The notes beneath the pieces were generated by a model. The model was not told where the DNA came from, made no database searches, and saw only the letters and a program-made list of their open reading frames with translations. DNA of 64,000 nucleotides from NCBI GenBank assembly GCA_949825045.1, contig OX463809.1, forward strand, positions 7,219,501 to 7,283,500, given 5' to 3'. The position numbers were made by a program, and so were the translations under genes. This DNA comes from Argyresthia goedartella. Lineage: Eukaryota; Arthropoda; Insecta; Lepidoptera; Argyresthiidae. Shown here in pieces: positions 38,801 to 49,942 of the stretch (the stretch's first letter is position 1; every line of letters begins with the position of its first letter).

Positions 38801-41800
38801 AAATAAAGCGATATTTCAAGTTTTCCATTTTGTAAGCTGAGTGACGCAAGAAAAAAAACAATTGAGGAAAAAACAAATGAATTATAATTTTAGAAACACA
38901 AATACATGAGTAAATAGCTGTATAAATTTGAATTTGGAATTCCTAACCATAGAGGAGATATTTGAGATCAAAGTGGCCAGTACGGCGAAACGCCAATTTC
39001 ATATGTAAGGACCTGTACGGCGAAACGCCAATTTCATATGTAAGAACCTAATATATAGGGTGCAATGAACTGGTTTAATGCAAGGAGTTGATCAGCGCCT
39101 ACCCCGTCGCGACGGGCGAGAATGAGTAGAGGTTAGTGCGCGACGCGTGACCAGCCAGCAGCAGCCTAGTACGACTAGCCCGCAGCCTATCTCATGTCTA
39201 CCTTGGCGTCGCATTCCTTGATCTCTATGGCGCACTCTAGCACGTGCAGCAGCTGCATCGGCGGCGCGCAGGGCGTCTGCCCATCGGCGAGCGAGCCGGC
39301 CAGCGAAGGCGCCCCGCTGAGCGACCCGCACACTGACGACGCCATGGATGACGGGATCCGCTCGAAGGCTTTCGCGAAACAGCCTGGGGCAGGAAGACAG
39401 AATTGTGAAGGTTGAAACGTTCTTGGCCGAAGCGCCGAAGATTCGGCTACCGTTCGGCACGAATATGCACGTAAAAATGTAGATAGTTTTATATGTCGCG
39501 GGTGACAGAATCATTGCAAACCCGTATACTTATGGCCATACCCAGAGTCGTTTAATGATTCTTTAAGGATTACTTAGGGTGCGTTCGGAAACCGAGTGAA
39601 AATTCACTCGGAGAAAGAAAAGAGATGGAGATAATGACAGAAAGAGAGATGAAATGCGGTTATCGAATGCTAGCGCGGGAATCGTGTTTTCGAACGGGAT
39701 AACTTGTCAATGTCAAGCCAACCCGATTTATATTAACCCGCAAAAGGGCAGCAGATGCTCATGCCCGAAGGAGATACTTGGAACCTACAGCCCTTCACGT
39801 CCTCCCGGGTAGTGCTGAGGAGCAATAAATCACCACCAAGAGAACCTGTCCAAATACAGTGAAATCTATAAAAACACGTAACATTGGCAAAATTAACCCA
39901 GTTGTTAGACCGCCATTCATTAAGAAATTGAATGAACCCGCCAAGCAGTTTGACATCTGTCAGGTAATTTTTAACGACGCTGAACCAGGGTGAGAAATCG
40001 CACTTGTCAGTGCCAATATTACTTTATCTGAGCCGTTCGAAAGCAATGTTTGGCAAGCTGTCGGGTAACAGTTCGTTTACCCTCGGTTTCACTCGGGTTG
40101 TTTCTGAACCCTCTTTTAGTAATTTTCGCATCACTCGGAGTGATTTTTAATCGATCTCGAACGCACCCTGAACGATTTTGTATGTAAATTCAAATTTGGA
40201 ATCGGATTAATCTTTCATTAAATGACTCTGAGTATGTCGGTTACTTACTTTACTATACATTATAATGGAAACTACGTGTAAAAATGTGAGCTTAAAAGAT
40301 ATTTCTTCCAGCAAATCTACGATGGACAGGATACATTTAAGAACAGGTAGACTTATGGTAGATTATGTTACAAGTGTGTAATTTTGGGTGACCGCTGAGG
40401 CGCCATTGAGACCCGAGTCGTTAGGTAAGGGTCTTAAGAGTAAGTAAGTAATCATCAATACACACGTGTATCATACGACCTTTTTGCAACAAACTTGTGA
40501 AGACTAATACAAAAAAATAATTTTCTTCATAACTAATACTTGTAGACATTTTAATTAATAAATAACTACAATTTCAACAGTGAAAACGAGTTGTGATTTT
40601 TTTTCGCAATGGCGGGAAAAAATTGTCAGTCTTCCTATGCGCGCCATCTAACAATGGCGATCGGCCATAGACTAAAATAATGAGGTTTCGTTTTTTGGCT
40701 TTTTGCGGATAGCGTTTTAGCCACGTACAAAATGGGGAATTCAAAGTTTTCTGTATTACAGAGAAAACAAGCTGCTTTTATGCAAGCGAAAGTTCATTAT
40801 TGGTCGTTTCAAAAGATACTAAAACAAAAATTGATAGAACGTTCGTAATACGACAAGAATCCGTAAGCTATCTCCGGGGCGCCCTTCAACATCGAAAGGA
40901 AAACCTTGTGAAACAACTACATCACAGCTTTCTCAGCAACACCAATCAGTAAATACGGAGACTTTTCCAAATACCCAAGTCTTATCTAATACGACGTTTC
41001 AAAACCAAACAAGAATATAACATATAATTTACAAAGCTATACTAATTTCACAATACATTGCATTTCTAATGTTATACCTACTTTATTTCCGATTATATAA
41101 TAAAATGTGATAAATATAAACTACGCCTCTATTTATTTTCTAGCAGTCAATGGTAAAAAGTAAAGTACACGCGAAAAATATATTTTTATCTCGGACCTTG
41201 TATCCCTCGCTCCGCTCAGGATTCTACTTTAGCATCCTTCGCTACTCTCGGGATCCGACTTCGTGCGTCGAATTCAATTTCATTTTTTTTTGCGCTAGTT
41301 ATATAATCTACTATTTCCGACTTCTGACCTGAAAATAGCACCTTCCCCGCTTGATTTTGTGTTCTCAGGCGGAAAATATATATTCCTAACTCATTCGAAA
41401 AGGCTTTTTACTAACCTTGCCACGACGGTTCGTAAATATAGGAAATGTACTATTATACCATTCCCCCTCTAAAAAGATTATGTTATTCACTGAAAACAGT
41501 GAATAAAAAGCCCTTTTACTCACTAATTTGGTGTTTGAATTTAGAACACACCAATATATTCGACCTACATCTCTATACTATACAACCTCCTTGGGCAAAA
41601 AAGAGATTATTTTAGAGCAGGGTTTCTTCTATATCCAACAAATGGCGCTGTAGACGGCCTATTTTTTTGGTCATAGAGTAAATTATATGGTATGCAAAGA
41701 GTTTCCATGATCTCAGATGGTACAGGTACGCAAAATACTGTAAGAAGGTTCGGTAAAAAGGTTGCGCACTAGCTGAACGTAACCTGTTATTGGAAGCTGT

Positions 41801-44800
41801 CAAGTCCAAGTTCAGTTTGTTCAGCTTCGTTCGGTAGCACAGACTATATAGGTTCGGTAGGTTGACTGCTATTACCTTCGATTCTGACAACGATCTGCCC
41901 TGAATATGGACAAAGATTACGGTTCTTGGTCCCTACCGGCACTGAAAGCAGAACTCGCGAAACGCAATGCTAAGCGAATAGGGAGGAAAGCAATACTCGT
42001 TAAAAGGTGAGTACCTAATTTATCTGCTGTTACCTATATGTCGGTCGTAGCCTCGTAGCCATATCCAAGAATAGATCATTTCATGAAATGATGACCAACC
42101 ATTTCATCAATTGGACGACTATTTCATGAAAGAGCGAATTTCATGGAAACATATATGTAAAAACATTTTAATTCAACATTTTAATACCGTAAAGTATTTT
42201 TACTTTATTTTCATCATATAAATGCGATTCGTGCGAGAGTCCGACTTGCTCGGCCAGTTTGTCCTGTTATTTCAGGCTTCAAGAATACGACATTTCATTC
42301 TGTGACGTGGTCAACAACCCCGAATCAACATTGATGTTACAAGGTCCTGATGCAAAATTATTGGCTCCTCATTGACGACGATATCCATAGAAAGGCCACT
42401 TACTATTCTGGTAGTAGGAATCCATGAAATCTGTTTATACTTTACTCTATGACCAAAAAACAGGCCGTCTTGAGAGTCATCTGTTGGATTTTGAAGAAAA
42501 CCGTTTAGGAAAGAACCTCATTCCTAGTTTAAAAATACTAGACATATACAAACTCGTTGTACAAATAACTGCTTGAGATTTGATTGGTCGACATTTTCGA
42601 CAAGGAGTTTAGCATTAGAATAAAAACTGTTTTGTGTTCTTTGCTGTCATTAATAAATTGGCGCTATTTTGAATACTGTAAGTTGTACAAACACAAAGTT
42701 TAGTGTTACTTATTAAATCGATTGAAAGAGAGGGCGGCCGATATAGTAGAAAACTTTCTACCCAACAAATCACGGCTGGTTTACATCAAAGCCTACGATG
42801 AGTTTTGCAAATGGATTTGGCTTCGTGATTCAGTCGTTAGAATCATTTACTTGCTCGTGATTCATCTATGGCCCTCGCTTTAAAACCGTTCTTTATTCAC
42901 TAATTGCATAATATACTATTATCTACACACGCATCATAAACCCTCTTTACTGCGTCTAAAAACCGCACGTTAAGACCAGGTTAATGTAAAACTATTTGGT
43001 AAAAACTTATTTCTTATCTGAAAATTTGTACATTATGATCATAATGTACAAAAATTTGTCAGATTATGACATTCAAATTTCGAACGCCGACGCCCGCCTG
43101 CGTGCCGCCCCTAGTTTGTCTGTGAAGTTGGTAATACAGAGCAAGCTAAACAACTGCAGAGATATAATCAATGTCACAATGCCGGTCAAACATGCAGTTC
43201 CTGAACTCATCAAAGAGAGCTTATGATATGTGTGTAGATAAACTAGTGTATGTAACTGTACATAATTAGGCATTAAAACTCTCGAGTGATATTATTATGA
43301 AACTCACCTTCGGCTCGTTTCATAAACCCACTCTCGAGTATTAATGCCCTCCATTATGTAGCAGTCACATAAACTACTATTGTATATTAACAAAACAACC
43401 GTTTGTTTTGTTAATATACAAAAGTATTGAAGAGAAGTAAAGTTGTAACTTTACTTACACTACACTTTCAGTTTCGCTTAATTAACAGATAATTTTTATT
43501 TTTTAACTAATTGATTTAAAGGTAAAAAACATTAATATCTAGCATTTAAATATTACATAAAAAATACACAAAACAATTTACCTACCTACTTTTATATTTT
43601 TACAATCAATATTGACAGTTGTTAGACCGCCATTAGTTAAGAAATTCAATTGAAGTTTACAAACTAAACTATCGACAAATTTTAAACCAGACCGACAGGG
43701 TTTAGAATTTACTATTTTAGTGGCACTTTGTGTTATTATCCAACAGAACAAAGAGTTTCCGTTTCTCAGTGTTGCTATTTAGCGGCAGGAATGGATAATG
43801 GATTATGGAAGCAAGTCATCAAATATTCAAGTCAATTTTAGACACAAACGATGGGCGGTTACGAAGGCGGACCAAATATTTAAAAATTACATCAGCAATT
43901 TACGGCCAAAAAATATATCAGATATATGTATACATATCTATATATAACATATTAATTAATATTTTACTTTTGAATTTTTACACTCCACACACACACACAC
44001 ACACTACATAACACACTAATACATTCCTGGACACTAACCAAAAACAAACAAATCTCGTGAACACACAAAGCAAACTGAGGTGTCCCCTGATAAGAGGCGT
44101 CCGCAACGTTACCTTATCGCAGTAAAACAATATAGGGAGAATGCGTCTGGCCGACCCACATTAATATTGCACAAGTTAAAAGTAAACTTAATGTGATGGC
44201 TTAGATTTCTAATGAAAGTCGATAAAATGTTGATCATAATTAGCTCTTTAAGTGCTTTCTTCTTTCCTCGTGGTATTGGTGCACTTACGGTCTAGGCGGT
44301 GCTTTCCAAGCGAGAGGTCCTGAGTTCGAATCCCGACTGGGGAGGAAGGAAAAAAACTCCCCAGGTCTTGGATGTTTACATGTTTGTGACGTGGCTGTTT
44401 CTGGTTCCTACGACACAGATCATCGTAGTGTGGAGCCAGAAGCAATGTATGCGCCTGTATGTAAATCTGTTTTGTTTATATCTTATGTTTATTGTATATT
44501 TACGGCACTATAAAACACAATAATACAATACACTTTTCTGAAGCGGTTTGTTGAATAATTTATGAAACATCGACCTTGCACCATATTTGATGTAATAATT
44601 CTCGCCTGGCCGCTGCTCTGGCGATCAATTTAAATCATAACATGCACAGCAAATATTGGCGTATCAATTTAGAGCAATAGTGTAGTATATAATATAGTGA
44701 TTTGAATGTACTCGTTGGGTTCAATTCATCATATCATTAACTACCAGGGACAGTCGATCTCTAAATATATTTAAAAACCGGCTAAAGAAGCACTATCTCT

Positions 44801-47800
44801 CCCTTTCCAGTTAGATATATACAGGGTGGAATTTTGTGACACCACCTGGAGGGCAATTACTCTAAATAATGGAGGTAGCAAATTTCCCTCAAAGGAAACA
44901 TTCCTTTATTTTTGTAAAGAAACAAAACTGCATTCAAAGATTTTGAAAAACACGCTTGCCACAACCATGAATCGAACCGGCTAAAATTAGGAAAAACATC
45001 ATCCTGTACTTTTATAGCGTCAATCGACAGGGTCAATCATAAGGAGCACATCTCTCACAAACATAGTAAATTAAATGAAAGGAAAACCATGAAAGACAGG
45101 ATAAGTCACTTTTACTAGAGGATCCATAAGATAGGTACCTTGTGTTGTTCACAATATCATCTTTACGCGTGTTTGTAATGCAGACTCTTTTGGATGAGAC
45201 CTATTTTTTTTGCGTGGCATAAATAAAAACATTAAATTTGAAAATGGAACAGGGAAAATACGAAGTCGTGATAGTCTTTTGCTATTCACATTTGATTGTT
45301 GTCAAATTGTTTGTCAGCTGCAGCATTACTAATCGTCAAAATGGCTTATCAAGAACAACTTGATTTAATGCAAGCTTTTTTTTTAAATCGCCACGATGTC
45401 AATTTAGCTTTACGGTGGTACGGAGAGAGATATCGGGACCGACAAGTACCAACTCGATTCGTCTTGAGGCGAATGTTACAAAATTTGAAAGAATTTGGTA
45501 GTATCGTCCACAGCTGCTCGAGCGCGAAAATTCCGAGCTGCGCGAGCGAAAAAAAATGTAAGTGTGTTGACATATTTTGAAGCATATCCAAAGGCTTCAA
45601 GCAGAGAAGCTGCCGAAGAAATTGGAACTCAGGTACTTAGTCTTGAAAAAGTATAAGTGGAAATGTTATCGTGATGGTCGGTTGGTTCAAAAATTACATC
45701 CAGGAGATCCTGAGAGACGACTACAATGTTGTCAAACCGTGCTAACAGAAGTTGCCCGTAACACGAATTTTTGACGTGATAACGTCTTTAAAATCGTTTT
45801 AGTCGGGTGACATGTTCAGAAACTTGTGTCACACCAAAACCTCGCGCGTGTGGTCTGCGGAGTGTGTTCTCGCGCGGAGCGCGAGGACCACTACGGTTGC
45901 GGGGTCGAGGACTTATGGTTGCCTCATGCCCGCGGCGTCAACTCGGGGGGTAACGTCCCCCCCGGTCTTGGGTGGCCCCTACTTGTCAGGGGCCTCGCGT
46001 GGTCTTCGTTGCGCTGTGCTTTCGCCGTCTATTGGCATACACTGGCGACAACGGTGCGGGAGCTTCTTCTTCTCCACTGTGCCGTGCTTTCGCCCTCTTC
46101 TGCGGGCTTACACTGGCGACAGTGGGATGAGCAGCAACTCTCTTGGGAGTGGTCTGCCTTCAGGCGGACGTGCGTGGTGCGGAGCAATGTCGTGGAGATG
46201 TGCGTGGCGGCTGTTGTCGGCGCAGTCGTACATGCGCCGTGCGAGCCGCGCGACGAATTTCTCCACGGTGGGCATCCGGGTATCTCTCATGATGGTGGTG
46301 TTGCGCACGTACCGCCCGGCTCCTGTGATCACCCGCAGGGAGATGTTCTGGAACCGCTGCAGCCGTGCCTTCTGGGTCTTCGACAGCAGGGCGTACCATG
46401 CTGGAGCCGCGTAGGTGAGCCGCGAGCGCACATAGGCCTTGTACACCCGCAGCTTGGCTCTCAGAGGCAGGCTGGACGACAGGACAGGCCGGAGCATTGC
46501 CCGCGCGGCTTTGGCCCGGTTGATGCAGTGTTGCACCATCGGGACCATGCGCAGCGAGCAGTCGATGTTGCAACCGAGGTATTTCACCGTCGATTGCCAT
46601 TCGATGTCCCGGCCCCTCAGCTGTAGCGGGGTCGGACGGCGGGAGCGGGTGGTCAACAGGGCTGTTGTCTTCCCGACGTTCACCGCGGTCCGCCACTTGT
46701 CCAGCCAGGGCGGCAGCAGGTCCAGGAGTCGCTGCATCTTCCTGCAGGCGAGCTCGATTTTGCGTGACGACGCGAAGTATGCGCTGTCGTCCGCGTAGAG
46801 GGCGAGCACGACGTCTTCCACCCCCTCCTCGAGATGGCCCTCGAGTGTGGGGATGTCATTGGTGTAGAGCGCGTAGAGCACCGGCGAAAGGCAGCTGCCT
46901 TGCGGGACTCCTGCGCTGATGGCCTTCGTCTGGGAGTGTGCATTCTCGACCGAGACGAAGAACCGCCGGTCTTCCAGGAAGGAGGCCACGATCTGCCCGA
47001 TCATGGGGGGCACACCTGCGTCCAGGAGCTTGTAGAGGAGCCCCTCGTGCCACACTCGGTCAAAGGCCTTCTCGATGTCAAGAAAGACCCCGACGGTGTA
47101 TCGGCCCCTGTTCAGCTCCGACGCCAGGTAGTGCAGGACTCTCGCCAGCTGGAGCGTCGTGCTGTGGCTGTCACGGAAGCCATGTTGCTCTGCCCTCAGC
47201 TGGATGTGGGGCAGGATTCTCCGTAACAGCAGGCGCTCAAACAGCTTGGCGATATGAGGCAGCAGGGTGATCGGGCGGTAGCCTCCCGGGTGTCTTCTGT
47301 CTTTCCCCGGCTTGGGGATGACGATCACCTTGCCCTCCTTCCAGAGGGCGGGGAAGTGTCCGGTGCGCAGGATGCCGTTGAACAGCCGCGTCAGCGAGAC
47401 GACGGCTCTCCTTGGCAGCTGTACTAGGGCCCCCGCGACGACTCCGTCCGGGCCCGGGGCCTTCCGCTGGTTCAGCTTCAGGGCCACCTTCCGGACTTCG
47501 CGGGGCGACATGAAGTAGTCGCCGGCGAGGGGAGGCGCGGGGGCCGCCAGGAAGCGCTCTACGCGCTCCACAACAGCGGCGTTGTGCTCGTAGTCGGCGA
47601 TGGGGTTGGGCTGGAACTGCCCAGCGAAGTGGTCGGCCAGTATGGCGGCTCGATCTCGTGCGGCGTAGCGGCGCCTGCCCGTGTGATCAAACATGGGGCA
47701 GACCGGCTCGGGAGTTGATGTCAGGCTGCGGTTCAGGCGGTGAAGGGCGGTGTCATCTTGGGAGGCCTGGTCAATGGTGCGTTCCCAGGACTGTCCCCTC

Positions 47801-49910
47801 AGCTCGATGATGCCCGCGCGCAGTTCTTCTCCGAGCCGGTTGATCTCCGCCTTGATCACGGGGCAGCGCGTGTGGTGCCAGGTTCGACGAAGACGGCGCT
47901 TGAGGTCCAACTTCTTGCGGAGGTGTGGAGGGAGCCTCTCCTTCCGCAAGACCGGCGGTGGCTTGGTGGTGGTGGCTGCGGCTTGAGCGGTGGTGATGGC
48001 TGTGGTGATGGCCACTGCCGCGGCTTCTACCTCTTCCTTGGTAGAGACACCGCCGGGGAGCTGCGTTGTGTTCAACTCCAGCTGGTATTTGTGCCAGTCC
48101 GTCTTCGTTCTTGGACGCGGTGCCGACGTGAGATCGGCCTCCACCCCGAGGACCAGCAAGATAGGCAGGTGGGGGGTGTCGATGTCGTACAGCTCCCCGA
48201 TGGCGATGGGGAACTGTACGTTCTTGACCAGGGCGACGTCTAGTACATCCGGGCGATGCATGGGGTTCGTCGGGTAGTGTGTCGGGGCCCCCGGGCTGAG
48301 TACTTCGTAGTTGGAGTTCTCAGCATCTTCCTGTAGGGCCCTTCCGGCGGGGTTGATGCTGTGGGACCCCCACTGGTGGTGCTTGGCGTTGAGATCGCCT
48401 GCGACCAGTGTGGGGGTCGCTCCTTCCATCATCGCTCGGATGTCTTCCGGGTAGAAATGGTGGACGTCGCCGGGAGGCTTGTAGGCTGCGAAGACTTTGA
48501 GCTCCGTGTCGGCCGTCTTCAGACGGACGCCTATGGACCGCGTAGTCTTGAAGGCGGGCAGCTCCAACTCTTCGTGGACGAGGTCCCGTCTCACGAGAAC
48601 CGCCGTGCCTCTGTACGGCACGTCTCTCGGAGATAACTCGTCGCGGCGGTACACGAAGAAGTTGGGCAGTCGGAGCTCTCGGCTGGGGTGCAGCTTCGTC
48701 TCGCACAGAAGCACGACATGCACATCATGCTCCTGCACGAGTAGCCTCAGGTCTGTCGTCTTGTACCAAAACCTCACGAGCGCGATCGCAGGTATAACGA
48801 GAGAGAGACGGACCGATCTCCCGTCTCATCTCGAGCGCTGCCAGTCATTCCGTGAAACTTGTCACGCGGAATCCTCACGAGCGGAGGCTGGCATAGCGTT
48901 CGAGTGAGTGGACCGATCTTCCGTCTCTCTCACTCTAGCGGCATACAAACCCTTTATCACGTAAACATCTCGATCGTTTACCTACTTTACAAACAACCAA
49001 TTTTTTTTGATTGACTTTGTGTGGTCTGACGAAACCAACTTTAGTAATAATGGCATGTACAACCGCCGCAATAACCATTATTGGTCTAGAGTAAATCCTG
49101 TTCGTGTTCATGAAACTAACAGTCAAGTAAGATTTTCTTTCAACGTTTGGTGCGGTATAATGAGAAGTATGGTTGTGTTAATCCACATTTATGAAGGGCA
49201 TCTAAACTCGGTCAAATACCTTGAAATACTGGCCCTCTTACGAAACGAGTTAAATATTTTACCCGAGGATGAGCGAAACCGTGTAATATTACAGCAAAAT
49301 GGTGCTCCAGCCCATAACAGCAGAATCATCGCAGCCTATCTTCATAACAATTTCAGAACCTGGGTCGGTACAAACGGCACAATCTGAAGGCCCGCAATCA
49401 CCAGACCTCAGGATTTTTTTTATGGTGATAAGTAAAAAATAAAGTTTACCTAAAATCCTATGCAACTGTGAACGACTTGAGGGCTGAGGTTTACAGTACA
49501 ATTTTTCATATTCACCACAACACGCTATTAAAGGCTACTGAAAAAGAGTTCCTTAGAAGAATACATATGTATTCAACGAGAGGGAGGAGCCCATTTCGAA
49601 CAACTCATTAGTCAGCTTTTACATGTTTTTAGGTTTTAAGATTTCATGTTTTCCTTTCATTTAATTTACTTTGTTTGTTAGAGAGATGTGATCCTTATGA
49701 TTGACCCTGTCGATTGACGCCATAAAAGTACGATGTTTTTTCGAATTTTAGCCGGTTCGATACCTGGTTGTGGCAAGCGTATTTTTCAAAATCTTTGAAT
49801 GCAGTTTTGTTTCTTTTCAAAAATAAAGGAATGTTTCCTCTGAGGGAAATTTTCTACCTCCATTATTTAGAGTACTTGCCCTCCAGGTGGTGTCAGAAAA
49901 TCCCAACCTG

Positions 49911-49942
<32 letters not shown>

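Larger units (their letters stand above)
45341..49420 (+). pseudogene. Tc1-like transposase, disrupted
   Basis: The N-terminal part starts MAYQEQLDLMQAFFLNRHDV with the DUF4817-type helix-turn-helix, then shifts frame to GDPERRLQCCQTVLTEVARN at 45710-45765. After the LINE the frame resumes FVWSDETNFSNNGMYNRRNN (first catalytic Asp, 49016), then ILQQNGAPAHNSR (about 49290), where the second catalytic Asp of the usual QQDGAPAH is Asn. A SPDLRIFF-like end follows a stop. It is dead by insertion, frameshift and active-site change. Confidence 0.85.
44822..49910 (+). mobile_element. Tc1/mariner-superfamily transposon with about 270-bp inverted repeats, split by a LINE
   Basis: Terminal repeats 44822-45093 (starting CAGGGTGGAATTTTGTGACA) and 49648-49910 (ending TGTCAGAAAATCCCAACCTG) are long imperfect inverses with TA at both outer borders. 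A transposase relic lies between, interrupted by a LINE at 45775-48998. Without the LINE the element is about 1.87 kb. Confidence 0.88.

Noticed and set aside
45812..48907. Plus-strand open frames of up to 266 codons opposite the LINE
   Set aside because: They are antisense readings of the GC-rich reverse transcriptase gene and have no recognisable motifs.
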